Assembly: GCA_023101885.1 (NCBI GenBank)
Contig: JALPQD010000411.1
Span: 1,677,909 to 1,741,908, forward strand
Reading direction: 5' to 3'
Length of the DNA stretch: 64,000 bases
DNA from: Typhlomys cinereus
Taxonomy: Eukaryota; Chordata; Mammalia; Rodentia; Platacanthomyidae
Positions 1-13,411 of this stretch are shown piece by piece; position 1 is the stretch's first letter; every line of letters starts with the position of its first letter. Made by a program: the position numbers and the translations under genes. The notes beneath the pieces are model-generated. The model was not told where the DNA came from. It saw nothing but the letters and a program-made list of their open reading frames with translations, and did not search any database.

Positions 1-169
1 ACAACCTAACAAGCTTTTTATTCTGTGATGAATCTGGCTCTAAATTATGCATTAACGTTAAGAAAAAGAGCAAAAAAAAAAAATTTAAATGCCAGCATAA
101 AATACAAACTGCAAATGCATACACTAGCTTCATTATAAAATCGATTATCAATAAAAAGTAAATTCTTAC

Positions 170-334
170 CTGTTAAATCAATTTGCAACTTGCTGATATC
201 TTTAGCAATACTGAACTGATCTTTTGCTTTTTTATACTCATAATAATGTAAAAATATATGTGCACATTCCAGATGGAATTGAATAGCCAAAAGTCGACCT
301 GAATCACCTTCAAACAGATTTTCTAGTTTTGTCA
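170..334 (-). CDS. TTC27: TTC27 coding exon 6 (last TTC27 exon in window)
   Basis: This exon encodes about 55 residues beginning [20 protein letters not shown] and ending KLQIDLTG. I recognise the sequence as TTC27, a tetratricopeptide-repeat protein of about 840 residues in human. The acceptor is TTACAG at the right edge and the donor is GTAAGA at the left edge. The first two bases complete the valine codon begun by exon 5, and the last base starts a glycine codon continued outside the window. The stretch with [12 protein letters not shown] reads as the helical, TPR-like part of the N-terminal half. In-frame reading past position 170 is intron. The remaining TTC27 exons, including the main TPR array, lie beyond the left edge. 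Confidence 0.95.
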
Positions 335-775
335 CTGTAAGACAAAGAAACATTAAAAATTAATATGAGTGAAATGCTGAGTCCACAATATTAAAGTACA
401 TGTTACATAGCTGCTACTCTCAAAGAATTTTAAGTATAAAGCATCCACACAATACAAGATTCATAGCCCTGATCTTCCTATGCTTGTCTAATCATGCTGA
501 AAACATGGCAAAAAATATGTCAACTTCCCTATGTGACAGGGCCCCTCTCCTTGTTCTTTTCATATTGCACTCAATTTCAAACCTGATTGAGTCACGAACA
601 TAATTTGTGATAGTGATTATAATTTATTAAAAGTGTTTCATATTCCTTTCTAACTGGATTACACCCTAGATTGAAAAATCTTCTTCATGATAGTTATATT
701 TAGTTTCAAGCATGAATAAACTTTTGCTTTCCTGATTTAAATATATATATGATGTTGATATAAAATACCAAATGA

Positions 776-940
776 GGGGATGGAGAGATGGCTCAGGGGT
801 TAAGACTCTGAGTTGGGATCCCATCTCCCACATAAAAACACCAGACAGAAATGGCAGCGGTCCACACTTCTCGTCCTGGTGGGCAGAGCCTATGAACAAA
901 GCAAGAAGGATGGTTCCTGAAGTCACCCTTGGTCCTCCAC

Positions 941-982
<42 letters not shown>

Positions 983-1000
983 AAGTTTAAAAAAAAATCA
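776..1000 (+). repeat. Older tRNA-headed SINE
   Basis: The head reads GGAGAGATGGCTCAGGGGTT (Pol III A-box region), followed by a SINE body, a CA dinucleotide tract and an A-rich end. The B-box region is eroded. It matches the family seen throughout the window. Confidence 0.85.
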
Positions 1001-1717
1001 TTTTATAGATGTAAAATTTCTCCCTTAAAAGTGGAAACAGTTATGCAGAATATATTTATGAGGATGTATGACAATATGAATATAGAAGGAAATAAATGGT
1101 GGCTTGGTAGTCAGATCCTAATTTATCTTTCTAACCACTTACGATGAGAAAATGGGAAGATAAAAGCCTAGCAACAAAGCATCTGAAATGAAATGATTGC
1201 TGGGCCAGAGAACAGCTCTGTTTGCTGCCAAGCCTAGAACCTGAGTTCAATACCGACACTACACGGTAGGAGAGAACCAACTCCTGCAAGGGAGGTATCT
1301 CTGCCTTCCACAAACACAGCACAGTACACGCCCTGCCCACACGTAAGACAAATAAACTAGTAACATGGACTCAAGAGGGCAGTGATACCACATACCCCAG
1401 GGTGCAGTGTATGTAAAGAGGCACTCATCCAACTGATACCCTGAACAGAACTCTACTACAAAAATCTGAAGAACTATCCTTTACACTGTTTTCAGCAACA
1501 GCTCAGCATTTCACCAGAATGAATGCCAAATAAACAGAGGGGAATGTACTTCAGATGTCCAAAATCTGAGGATACTCTTCCCATCATCCACGCTGTGAAG
1601 CTACATGGCTATTCTGCCTAGCACTAGGTATTTTAAATGCATTCATGAGTTCTCATAACATCATCTTTGAAGGTGACATTATTTTCACTTAAGTCTTTAG
1701 AGCATTAAGCTTAGGAT

Positions 1718-1916
1718 CAGCAAGATGGTTCGATGGATAAAAGAGCTTAGCACCAAGCCCAACAAACTAAGTTTGATTCTAGAACCCACCTTAACTCCTG
1801 AAAGTTGTCCTCTGACCACAACACACATATACCATGACACAAGAGCACACAGACACACACACATATAATGCACCAAAAAAATCCACACATACACAAATGA
1901 ATAAATGCAAAAATAA
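1718..1916 (+). repeat. Decayed tRNA-headed SINE of the second family
   Basis: It has a SINE-like head around 1718 (TCAGCAAGATGG), a TGTCCTCTGACC motif near 1807, an ACACA-rich tail and an AATAAATGCAAAAATAA end that runs directly into the GGAA tract. Confidence 0.6.
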
Positions 1917-2210
1917 GGAAGGAAGGAAGGAAGGAAGGAAGGAAGGAAGGAAGGAAGGAAGGAAGGAAGGAAGGAAGGAAGGAAGGAAGGAAGGAAGGAA
2001 GGAAGGGAAGGGAGGCAAGGGAGGGAAGGGAAGGAAGAAGGGAAGGAAGGGAAGGAAGAAGGGAAGGAAGAAGGAAGGGAAGGAAGAAGGGAAGGAAGAA
2101 GGAAGGAAAGGAAGAAGGGAAGGAAGGGAAGGAAGAAGGGAAGGAAGGGAAAGAGGAAGGGAAGGAAGAAGGGAAGGAAGGGAAGGAAGAAGGGAAGGAA
2201 GGAAGGGAGA
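1917..2210 (+). repeat. GGAA tetranucleotide microsatellite, pure then degenerate
   Basis: About 85 bp of nearly perfect GGAA units at 1917-2004 is followed by about 200 bp of interrupted GGAA/GGGAA/GAAGG units. It lies between the A-rich end of one SINE and the head of the next. The long proline/serine/phenylalanine or lysine/glycine readings through it are low-complexity artefacts, not genes. Confidence 0.95.
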
Positions 2211-2493
2211 GGTTGGAGAGATGGCTCAGGGGTTAAAATTCTGCCTTGTAAGCAAAAGGACCTAAGTTCAGATCCAGGATCCCATGTATAAAAGTGACGC
2301 AGAAATGGTTGCAACCTGCACTTCCGGCTCTGGAAAGTGGAGCCTGGGAAATCACAGACCAAAGCAAAAAGGTGACAGACACAATTCAGGATGATCCTAA
2401 AATCACCTTTGTGCTTCCTCAGGCATACACAGAGCCCTCTGATATACACAGACACACGCGGACACACACAAAATAAATTTTAAAAAAGAAAAC
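2211..2493 (+). repeat. Older tRNA-headed SINE
   Basis: The head is GGTTGGAGAGATGGCTCAGG, with the diagnostic body (CACTTCCGGCTCTGGAAAG, then AATTCAGGATGATCC) and a CACACA/AAATAAATTTT tail. Confidence 0.9.
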
Positions 2494-2614
2494 CCATTGA
2501 GGTCAACAGCTTATTGCTAGGCACCTCGACTGTTATGTGGCAATGCCAGGGCTAGAATCCAAACTTGTAGAAGAAAACAGGAGAAGACATCGGCAGGATA
2601 AAAGTGCAGAGGAG

Positions 2615-2908
2615 GGCTGGAGAGGTGGCTCAGGGGTTAAGCCTCCGCCTTGCAGGCGGAAGGTCCCGAGTTCGGATCCCAGATCCCACGTATAGACGCC
2701 AGACGGAAGCGGGGGCGGCCTGCACTTCTGGTCCTGGTAGGGCGGAGCTTGTGAATCCCAGGGCAGAAGGAGGTGGAGGCGTCCATGGTGATTCGCGAAT
2801 TCATCCGTGGTTCTACACATACACACACACACAGACACACGCGCGCACGCACATACACACAGTTGAATAAATAATAATAATAATTAAAAAAAAATTTTAA
2901 AAAAAAAA
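2615..2908 (+). mobile_element. Young tRNA-headed SINE with target-site duplication
   Basis: A full-length copy: GGCTGGAGAGGTGGCTCAGG head, CpG-rich body, CA/CGCG tract, then an A-rich tail. It is flanked by AAAGTGCAGAGGAG at 2601-2614 and 2909-2922, which supports recent L1-style retrotransposition. Confidence 0.93.
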
Positions 2909-3396
2909 AAAGTGCAGAGGAGATACTTCAGTCTACTTCACACCTAGAAATCTGCCTGTCGCGATATGTCACAAATAAGAAACAGACTCTCCTTTGTTCT
3001 GCTGAGAACTAAAGTTAAAATGGGTCTGGAAAACCAAGATGGTGTAACGTAACACCAGCCCTGGAGAGTCTCTGGACTCAGACGAAGAAAATAAGTCAAA
3101 ATGTACACATCTCACCTCAGTAAAAATGTACACATCTCACCTCAGAAAGCATGCAGGATTCCCACATTTCACTGTGAGAACACTTTGGAACATTTCGCCT
3201 GTGACCTGAAGATATTGATCTGCTCTTAGTGAAGGTTTTGTTTCCTCCACTTTATTTTCTTTTGTGCTGCTTACTATTCCTGACTATCTAGCCATTTCTG
3301 TCAGAAAAATAACCTTATATGATCTTAAGAAAATTAATAAGTGACACAAATTCTCAGATATTGTACATGAATATTTAACAAGGCTCAAGAAGCAAA

Positions 3397-3663
3397 GGGC
3401 AAAGCTGGAGAAAGACCTCTGACTTGCAAGCAGAAGTTACTGAGTTTGGATCCCAGGTCCTACATAAAAGTGCCAGGTGGAAATGACGGTGGTCTATACT
3501 CCAACCTTGGTGGACAGAGCCTGGGAAATCCCACAGTGAAGCAAAAAGGAGGTAGATGCAATCCAGGATGATTCCTGAAGTCACCCTTGGTCCTCCACAG
3601 GGACACACAGTGCCCTCTGATGCACACACACATATGCAAAATGAATAAATAAACTTTAAAGAA
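3397..3663 (+). repeat. Older tRNA-headed SINE, head degraded
   Basis: The B-box region (GAGTTTGGATCCC) and body (AATCCAGGATGATTCCTGAAG) are clear, but the first 15-20 bases are eroded. The tail is CACACACA with AAATAAAC. Confidence 0.85.
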
Positions 3664-5109
3664 GCCAAGGTTGGGATCAGCAAGACTGCTCAGCTGCTTA
3701 CCGTGAAACCAGTAACTTAGAGACCTGAGTTAGGCCCCCAGCACCTACATAGTGGAAAGAGAACCAACACTCCACATGCACACCATACATATACCTCCCC
3801 AACACAAAATAAATAAATAAATGTAAACATGCATGCATGCACGCACACGCACACACACACACACCCATACACAGAGTAAGAAAGCGTTTGATACATCATA
3901 CACAAGATTTTATTCAACCCAATCACCTGACACCCTCAAATTGTCAAATGCCATTCCAAATACTAGAATTAATTGCAAAGCACAGAGGCCCCATTCTCTG
4001 GGCCCCTCTCTTGCTTACTACACTCTTGTTCCAGGTCCTCCATCTAACAAATTCCTGACACTTCAGTTCAAATGTCAACACTTGGTGAAATCTCCGATCT
4101 GACAAATTCAGACTAATCGCACCTTCCCGCTCATGCCTTCCTCTTTGCTGCCCGTGTTTGCCTTCTGCTATGCTAGGCCGACTCACTGAGTTCACAACAC
4201 CTAGCATAGCAGCAACTGAAAAATGTCTTTCTAACTACATATTAATTAAACTGGACAAGAGCTAGAAACCTACAGATAAAAGTTGGGACATGGGGAGAGA
4301 GAAAATTGAGAATAACTAAAGATTTTGCCTTTGTTCAGCATGTTCAAGGCCTTGGGTTTGATCCCAAACGCAGAGAAGGAAAAAGGAAAAAGGTCGGGTA
4401 TTAAAGTAAAGAAGTATAATATCTACGTATCAGGGGCAGCCGGGAGACACAAGTACTGAAGAAGTGCCACACACTTGGTTTCACAATCAACACGACCAGT
4501 GCGCCTGGCTCCCTGGAAGCCCGGCCCTGCAACGCTGTCCAATGCAACCTGCAGACGACGCTGGATCCGCTACAGCTGCGCTGTCTAAAATGGGACTTCA
4601 AATGAGCGCTTCAAAGGTGGGCCAGTGAAACTGAGGAGCTGGGTTCTTTTATGTCATTTATTTTACTTTATTTCAATTTAAATAACCATATATGGCTAGT
4701 GACAACTAAAACAAACAGTGTCCAGAATAAAAGATGCTTAAAGTTATTAATAAAAAGAATACTTTGGGGCAGTTATGAATCTTATCTAGGGAATGAGCTC
4801 CTACTCAAAACAATTCTGAAAGGATCCAAAAAAACAGGAGATAACTCTTTCAGACACAAGTTTCCAAGAGCCCAGCATTAAGATGGGTAAAAAGCTAGAT
4901 AAAAGGCATAGATGAGGCCAAAATTTGTTTCCTACCCACAAAGAAAAAAACTTAGAGTAAAAAAGAACCATTTTATTTAAAGCTAGAAAGAATTACAAGA
5001 TAATTTTATAATTTTATAACTGATTGGTCTGGACATCAGAAACGTAGCTGAAAATCACAAAGGGAACTGGTAACAAAGCTGAACTAGTCAGACTTAAAAA
5101 TGCTATGCC

Positions 5110-5290
5110 AGGGATCCGAGGGACAGCCCAGTGGGTAAGGCATCTGACTGCAGGCCTGGCAACCTGAAGCCCACATGGGAATCCTGAAAGTGTCCTCTAA
5201 CTTCTAACTTCCACCCATGTGCTGTGGAATGCTCGTGAGTGCCCTCTCTCTCCCTCTCTTTTTCTGTCTCTCAAATAAATAAAATACATT
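5110..5290 (+). repeat. tRNA-headed SINE with CT-rich tail (second family)
   Basis: A decayed head with AGTGGGTAAGGCATCTGACT is followed by a GTGTCCTCTAACTT segment, a CTCTCTCTCC tract and CAAATAAATAAAA. Copies of the same plan occur near 18,110, 25,497, 36,719 and 40,575. Confidence 0.75.
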
Positions 5291-5523
5291 TTGAAAGTCA
5301 TGTTCCTGCTGTTCAGTAACAGAGTGTCGGCCTCTCACATTTGAGGTTGTAATTTAGATCCAATCCCCAGTGTTGCCATAAGTTATGGCCTGTTAATTGT
5401 CTTGACTCTGACGATCTCATATGTATATATACATACAGGCAAAGCATCATCAATTTTACACTTGAAATGTCTCTCTGCAAGTTAAATTGAACTTCAAAAC
5501 TACCATTTTAAAAAACCATTTAT

Positions 5524-5638
5524 ATGCCAGGTGGGTAGTTTGTGCCTGTAACCCCAATACCAGCACTCAGGAAGCCAACTGAGAGTGCAAGCACAGCCTG
5601 GAGCACGGATGCGAAACAAGACCCTACAGTGGAAATCT
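5524..5638 (+). repeat. B1-like (7SL-derived) SINE
   Basis: It has CCAGGTGGGTAGTTTGTGCC, CCCCAATACCAGCACTCAGG and an AGACCCTA end, in the order expected for B1. It directly precedes an L1 3' end. Confidence 0.65.
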
Positions 5639-5639
5639 C

Positions 5640-5925
5640 GGGACTAAAGTTGGATGAGTGAAGGGAAATGCTCCCATTAGTGGAGCGGCTTGAAGAGGCA
5701 ACTTTGTATGCCACAAGAGGCTTGGACGCCCACCAGAGCAGACAAACCAGAGGGAATGCTGGGGTCCATAGAAGCAGACAGGCAGGAGGGTGGGAGGGAG
5801 TGGGGTGGACTGACAAAGGGAAGGGAGAGGGATGGGAGGGAGGGGGATGGAGGGAAGCAGGGATGAGGGAAGCAGGAAGCAGTAAACTAGAAAAAAAGTA
5901 AGTATAAAAAATTTTAAAAAGAAGA
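5640..5925 (+). mobile_element. L1 3'UTR fragment
   Basis: It is colinear with the L1 3'UTR at 58,225-58,620 read in reverse: shared GTTGGATGAGTGAAG, GGGTCCATAGAAGCAGACAG and a G-rich polypurine tract, then an A-rich end. There is no coding sequence. It is identified by comparison within this window. Confidence 0.75.
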
Positions 5926-8039
5926 GGGACTATTTTAACAAGATTTATATTACATTGCTTTAAAATATTTCATAAAGATGAAAACTGATGTGATCACAAA
6001 GAAGAAAAATCATTTTCTTGCAAACTATGAAAAACAAAATGGTTCACTATTATGCTTTTATTTCCAACATGTAAAGATTTATTTTATAATAATAAAATAT
6101 TTTATGAATAAAAAAGACCCTGCCTCACACACACAAAAAGACATATATCCACTGCAATACCATCCTCAGTCTTACCTCAGAGTCATTGTAAGGAATATGC
6201 TTAATTAATATGTTTAAAAACTTAACACGGAGCTGATGAGAAAGCATGTTTTTCTCTCTTTCTCTCTATCTCTATCTCTATCTCTCTCTCTCTATCTCTA
6301 TCTCCTCCAAATAGATAAACACTTAGAGCAGTGCTTGGCACGGTGCACATACCATAGAAATGTCAGCAATAGCATCATTACTGGTTAGCAGAATTCTGCC
6401 CCACCGCCCAGTTCAGAGAAAAGTAGAAGGAAGCCATGAGCAAGACTTGGAGTTAGAAAGCCCAGGTCATAGTTCTGGCAATGGACAACTTCTCTGAATC
6501 TTCTTTGTCAGACTGAGCTAGAAAAGACGATCTCTACAGCACCTTCCCGAACCAAAGATTTCTAACCGGGATAAGAGCTCAAGGCTTGAAGACAGTGACA
6601 CAGCCCGCAGGGAAGAACTAACAAGATTTAGGAACTGGCTAGACATGCGGGATGGAGAACCAAACAACTATGAACAATCTGAAGCTTCGAATAACTCCAG
6701 GCTAAATAAAGGAGGAATGTAATCCAACAGACACATATTTATTATTTTAATAAATCTCAATTCTCCATGGAAATTATGGAAATGATCTTCTGACAAAATT
6801 GTTAACCAATGCATTTAAAATGTGGACCAAAGCCAAAATCTCTTCTCGTGAGATTATTTTAATGACAACCTTGGGGACAATTATAATTAAAGATAATCAT
6901 ACTTAGTATATTTAATAACATTCATTTCAAGTACCATTTATGAAAAAGTCACCATATACATCAGTTACCAAGAGACTCCTCTTGAACAACTCTGATCCAG
7001 TCACAGCTGCCTGAGAAGTCACAACAGAACTAGTCTGTTTTTCCTAGACAGTGACTTCATGAGTCCATCTTCAAATAGTTCATTTACAACACCTTCTATC
7101 CTGCATTATACGGAACAAATTTTAGTATCAGAGCCCAAATTAATCATTGTGGGCCCTTAAGTAGTCTCCACAGAACTGTGGTTTCATTTAGTGCAAACAT
7201 CCAAAAGCTGTTTCGCGTTGTGTCGAGGACCATAATGAGTCAGGAGTAAAGCTGGCTCTCTGATAGACTCTATGTCACCGTATTGTACTAATGGAACATT
7301 CCCAGAATATGAAGAACTGGGCTGATCATAAAATCTTTTGCTTATGTCTCATAGGCTGAAAAGAATCCTGCCAACTTTTTGATGATCTTTCAAGGACAAT
7401 ATTTCAAATACAGTATCTTCCTCTAGACATCAAATAGTATTTCAGTTGTAATGAACTGGTCAACATTTGGGTCAAATCCCAGAACAAAACACTTTAAAAA
7501 TAAAATCATTTATGAAATATTACAGCTCACACTATCTACAGACCTATTTAGACAGAGCCAATATGTCTAATTATGTCTAGTCACCAATTTATGACAAGAT
7601 AAAATGGAAAATGTAGTCGATTGGCCTCAGTCAGCAACATAAAAACCTCATACTTGCAAAGCAAAGCAAATGACACGCTGAGATCTACTGCGGAAGAGAA
7701 CAAGGCCACTGGGGGAATGAGTCACCTAGAGTTACATTTTCCAGATATCTTTCTTTTTAATTTCTGGTTTTGGATTTAATTTCAATGTCTAGAAGAAAAA
7801 AAACAAAAACTCCCTCTCAAACATACCATCTGGTTCCCAATTTATAAAAAAGATACATAAGGATAATACTTTATTTTTCATTTCTTAAGAACTAAAGGCT
7901 ACATTTCTTTTCTTAATAACTAAGTGTCATCCTTAAGAAAATTACCCACCAAGATGTCAAAAATGTGGCCTTAAGTACAGATGCATATAACAGGAGTAAA
8001 AGGGAAAAGGGAAGAAATGTAACTTTATAATAATTGCAT

Positions 8040-8590
<551 letters not shown>

Positions 8591-10394
8591 ATAATAATTG
8601 CATTAAATTAAATTTCCTTTAAAAACAAAAATAACTCTTAATACACCTTACTTTTTTGTCCAATAAAAGTATAATGAAATATAGGCAATTATATAATAGC
8701 CTGTGAAGTATAATGTAACTACCATTATATTTCATGTAGTTTGATAATCAAGAGGCTAAATTCTCACACCATTTTCTTCCAAATGCTTTCCTAGTTCAGT
8801 AAAAATCAACTGTTTATCATTGCTATAACAACACTCAACTCATCCTGCTTTCAATACTTTACCCAATACTTTGTGAACTACTATTTATTGTAGAACGGAG
8901 TTCATTTCAGAAACGTGTGATGGCATGAATAGGAGAAGACTTACTTTATAGATTTTCACTCACCAAAACTAGAAGACAATATGTTGTCTGCTATGGACTA
9001 TGCTGCTCAAACTAGGAAAGAACTTCTGGACACCTGAAAACAGATTCTCCTGTTTTCAACCCCAAGTCACTAGGAACACAGATGTACACCACTACACTAG
9101 GCCTCACACTTAAAAAATCAACTGATCTGCTCTCTCAAGTCAGTTACACAGTTCACGCAGAATAACGGTTCACATACACAACGTCAAAGCTCTTGCGGGC
9201 TAACATTTTCTCACTTTTTCACTTGGTACAAAATAAAAGTGAATCAATTATTTTCCTTACATTCTTGTTAAGTCAAGTACAAGTGTTCTTTTAATCAAAG
9301 ATTATTAGTAAATGTTTATATATTCATGTCCTAAAATAAACAAAATTGGGAAATCAATTTCAACTAATCACATAGCTCAACAATACTAGTGAGCAAGCCA
9401 CAATCTTCCCAGCCGTCTGTGGTCTAGTGTATGACTATGCAGATAAACCCTGGAAGGACACAGACCGCAGCAGGTCCAGAAGGTTCCTGCAGTGACCGTG
9501 AGACGCAGGCTGCTCCATCGAGCAGTCGACCGCTTTCCACACCAAGTGCTAATCACCAAGCCAAGCACACCTGGGGGCACATGTCCACACCCCTGCAATA
9601 CTCTGAGGAACATGGGCTTAGGAAGCAGCTACTGTGACAGTCGAATTCCATCTCTGCGATTCAGAAAATCATTACCAAGCCCCAAGTGCTTGTGTCCAAA
9701 TCTCAATTCACTATAAGAGAATTTGTTTTCGTTTTTGTTTTTGTTTGGGGATTTAGCCAAGAAAACCCACTGGGAAAGCACAGAGACCCTAGAACCAAGT
9801 TGTCTTCCTCAAAAGTGTCTTCCTAGAAAACATCTGTGGTACCTACAACAAGGCAGCAGGAGACACTGGCATGAATACTGTTTCATTATTACTTGGTAAA
9901 TTTTCCACTCACTGTTCAGGCAAGTTCCTGCTTTATGGATTAAAACAATAAGACAAATAGGAAACTGTCTCTCTGCCCACTGTCATCCTCAGTAAAAATT
10001 TTTACCAAATTTTTAAAAATATTGTTATTTAAAGAGCGTAAGAGAGTGGGCTGGAAAGATGACTCAAGGGTAAGACTCTGCCTCGAAGAGTGTGAGACAG
10101 CAGGTATACACGCCACGGCATCTATGGAGAACACAGGACAACTTCTGAGTCAGTTCTTGCCTTCCACCACATGGGATCTGGGAGTCAAACTCAGGTCAGT
10201 ATGTTTCCCCACAGGTGCCTTCACTTACCAAGATATCTTTCCAGACCCTGAATTAGAAAAAAAAATTTTTAACGAATTTTTTTCTGGTTCTCAATAGGAT
10301 GTAAGATAAGAATTTCCTATTCTGGTTAAAAGTTCCTATTCAGGGTATAAAAAAGTTAGGCTCTTATAAAAAAAATTTATATAGTTATCATGTA

Positions 10395-10600
10395 TGTATG
10401 TATGCGTGTATGTGTATGTGTGTGTGTGTATATGTATTCATGCATGCGCATGTGCCATGATACACATGTGGAAGTCAGAGGACAACTTAAAAGAAGTCAG
10501 CTCTCTCCTTCCACCATATGGGCTCTGGGGAATCACGTTCATGTTGTCAAGCTTAGCAATAGCACCTTTTGAACCATCCCACCAGTCTCCTTTATCTTTT
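10395..10600 (-). repeat. Decayed SINE, reverse orientation
   Basis: It begins with TG-rich sequence, then GTGGAAGTCAGAGGACAACT and CTTCCACCATATGGGCTCTG. This is the reverse of the TGTCCTCTGACTTCCAC segment of the second SINE family. Confidence 0.65.
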
Positions 10601-10794
10601 CACATTCATCAAATTTAGATCTTTAAAAAAAATAATAATAAATGAAGTTTACATTTGTTTGCAACCAAATTTCTTAGATTGAAAAACAGGAAAATATCGA
10701 AATACCTTTAAGTAAAGTATGATTAACAATAATGAATTGTATAAATTAAATCATCTTAAACAGAAAACATGAAAGAAAGGGGCTTAAAAAGGGG

Positions 10795-11092
10795 GGGGGG
10801 AGGCTGAAGAGATGACTCAGGGGTTAAGACTCTGTCTAATAAGCAGAAGATCCTAAGTTCAGGATCCCAGGTCCCACCTAAAAAATAGCAGGCAAACGGC
10901 AGCCTACTGCCCACACTTCCAGCCCTGGTGGGTGGATCCTGGGAAATCCCAGAGCCAAGCAAGAAGGAGATAGAAGCAATCCAGGATGATTCCTGAAGTC
11001 ACCTCGGCCCTCCACAGGGACATATAATGTCTTCTGATACACACAGACACACACACACACACACAGCAAATAAATAAATAAATTTAAAAGAC
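10795..11092 (+). repeat. Older tRNA-headed SINE
   Basis: It has AGGCTGAAGAGATGACTCAG, AATCCAGGATGATTCCTGAAG and CCTCCACAGGGACA, then (CA)n and AAATAAATAAATAAA. A run of ten Gs lies just upstream. Confidence 0.9.
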
Positions 11093-11357
11093 CAAAGGGC
11101 AAACAACAAATGCAGCTGAGTAGCTCAGTCTTAGAAACCCGCCAAGCATGTGTAAGACCCTAGGTTTGATCTCCATTATCATAAGAAAAAAATAAAAGAC
11201 CAAAAGGCACACAATAATTTATGGTACTGCCTATCCAGAGGAAAAGAAACACCTTCAAGAAATAACCATAATTAGTTGTCTAATAATAAGTCAAAATAAA
11301 ATGTTTCAGGGAAAAACTTATAATGGAACTGTATATATGCATCAAACAAAAATTTCC

Positions 11358-11472
11358 ACAGCTAGGTGCAGCAGCCAATACTTGCACCCCACAGAGGCAG
11401 GAGGATTTGAGTTAATCCAGAGTTACACAGCAAGTGCCAGTCAAACCAGAGCTACAAAACTTTGTCTTAAAA
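11358..11472 (+). repeat. B1-like SINE next to TTC27 exon 5
   Basis: It has AGCTAGGTGCAGCAGCC, GAGGCAGGAGGATTTGAG and a CTTTGTCTTAAAA end. It ends about 25 bp from the exon 5 donor (intron side) and is antisense to the gene. Confidence 0.65.
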
Positions 11473-11496
11473 CCACCAGCCAAACCTGCCACATAC

Positions 11497-11599
11497 CTTG
11501 ATCAATAGAGTTTTCAGCAAGAGCAAAAAGCTGAGGTGAGCGCTCCTCAAGCAGCTGCTGGTGAATATTCGCACACCTCAAAGTCCACCATGGCAGGCT
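11497..11599 (-). CDS. TTC27: TTC27 coding exon 5
   Basis: It encodes [20 protein letters not shown] followed by [14 protein letters not shown] and the first base of a valine codon. The acceptor is GTTTTGTTTAG and the donor is G|GTATGT. The length of 103 nt gives phase 0 in and phase 1 out, which matches exons 4 and 6. The segment is strongly conserved with other mammalian TTC27 proteins as I know them, and the SLPWW motif is the landmark used to assign it. Confidence 0.95.
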
Positions 11600-11694
11600 C
11601 TAAACAAAACACCAGGGGAAAGTTGACATGAGCTGAGGCTGATTTTTGGAATATCTATACATTCATGAAAATTATCCCTAAAGAAGTTTAATCA

Positions 11695-12029
11695 GGGGCT
11701 AGAGAGATGGCTCAGGGGTTAAGCCTCTGCCTTGCAGGCAGAAGGTCCTGAGTTCAGATCCTAGACCCCACATATAGATGCCAGGCGGAACCGGGGCGGC
11801 CTGTGTTTCCGGTCCTGGTAGGGCGGAGCCTGTGAATCCAGGGCAGAGTAAACGAGGAGGAGGTGGAGGCGTCCATGGTGGTTCCCAAATTCGCCCGTGG
11901 TTCTACACACACACACATGCATGCACACACATGGATGCACACACGCACACGCGCACACACACATACATGCACACACGCGCATACACACACAATTAAATAA
12001 ATAATAAATAATTTAAAAAATTTTTAAAA
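11695..12029 (+). mobile_element. Young tRNA-headed SINE with TSD
   Basis: A full-length copy with a long mixed CA/CG tail, flanked by AAGAAGTTTAATCA at 11,681-11,694 and 12,030-12,043. Confidence 0.93.
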
Positions 12030-12319
12030 AAGAAGTTTAATCATCTACCGAAAAGCTTTCAATAATAACAAATCTATTTCCGTGCATTCTGACTTCCATT
12101 CTCAAACCCTACACATTTTTTTTCTTTTAGGCACACAGGTTTTCTGATGTTCTTTCAAACTCACCATCTCCTCCCATAGAAGGACTGTCGCAAGCAACTT
12201 GCTCTGCCCTGGTGCTCCACCCAATCATGACCCAGGGACCAACACCTTTTGGAGGCCTTCTGCAAGAACCTCAATACACCCGACCTTTGAGTACACTATT
12301 TGTACTTCTCTGTTTTTCT

Positions 12320-12645
12320 TCCGTTGGGGTATGTGTATAGTGTACATGTGCATGTGTCTAGAAGGGGTGTGTGTATGTGAGTACAGTGAATACCTGTGGA
12401 GTCATCCTCATTCTTCCACCTTACTGCTGTGATCCCAAGTCTCTAATTAAACCCAGAGCACACCATTACGGCTAATTTGACAGCCAGCTGGCTGTGGGGA
12501 TTCCCAGGCTCCACCTTCTAGGGCTAGAATTACAGGCGACTGTCATATTTGCCCAGAAGTTTTACATGGGATCTAAGGATCTGAACTCAGATCCTTTTGC
12601 TTGCAAGGCAACGGCTTTGCCACTGAGCCATCCTTCTCTCCTTGT
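12320..12645 (-). repeat. SINE remnants in reverse orientation
   Basis: A TG-rich tract, then a stretch ending GAACTCAGATCCTTTTGCTT, GCAAGGCAACGGCTTTGCCA and CTGAGCCATCCTTCTCTCC. The end is the reverse complement of the common SINE head. Confidence 0.7.
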
Positions 12646-13368
12646 TTATACTTCTCTTGGCAAACATACTCACTATGTTAGATAGGTCATCGCTATTTCG
12701 CACAAGCCATATAGTGTGAAAAACCCTGGATTCAGATATTCTCTAACACTGGGAAGACTGCGCCACATCCTTGGGAAACATCTTCTATGAAGCTTTCTTC
12801 TACTAGTGGGGCACACAGTGACCTCTTGTTTCCCCGAATCTCTACCCTGGTGCTACTGCTGCTGGTACCACACCGGATACCACTGATATTTCAAGTATAC
12901 ACCACCACCTAGACCATACATTTTGACAATAGAAACTGCATTCTACACTGAGGTGACGAATAACAGATGGAACATACAGTAACTTTTTCTTTTATTTATT
13001 TTATTTTGTCCTCTGATGGTTGGGCTTCCTTGATCAATATACACATCTTAGAAAACAGAACAAGAGACAGAAACAGGGCAGTGTAGAATAACATACAGTG
13101 CAGGGTTAAAGTGTTTCTTCCAGGAGCTAGAGACACGCAAGGGCCTGAGTTCAGACCCAAGCCCCCAGGTGAAAGAAGCGAGATCTGGTAGCCCCCATCT
13201 GTCATCCCATCTCAGTACGTAGAAATGAGTAGATCCCTGCAGTCAAGCTAGTCAAGTCGGTGTGCTCCAGGTTCACTGAGAGACCCTGCCTCAAGTAAGT
13301 AACTAACTAAACAAGTGAATGATAAAGTAGCGAGCGACTGAGGATAACACTCAGTGCCAGCTTCTGGA

Positions 13369-13370
<2 letters not shown>

Positions 13371-13409
<39 letters not shown>
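13371..13409 (+). repeat. CA dinucleotide microsatellite
   Basis: About 19 CA units, part of a longer CA-rich tract to about 13,490. Confidence 0.95.

Positions 13410-13411
<2 letters not shown>

Noticed and set aside
45..169. Continuation of the TTC27 exon 6 frame beyond the donor
   Set aside because: A good donor (GTAAGA) lies at 169-164 and the extra residues do not resemble TTC27.
1697..2467. A 256-codon minus-strand frame rich in S, F, L and P, and its plus-strand partner rich in K, G and E
   Set aside because: They are translations of the GGAA microsatellite and flanking SINEs; low complexity and not genes.
6240..6305. Possible short regulatory array of TCTC/TCTATC repeats
   Set aside because: It is a simple microsatellite with no further structure.
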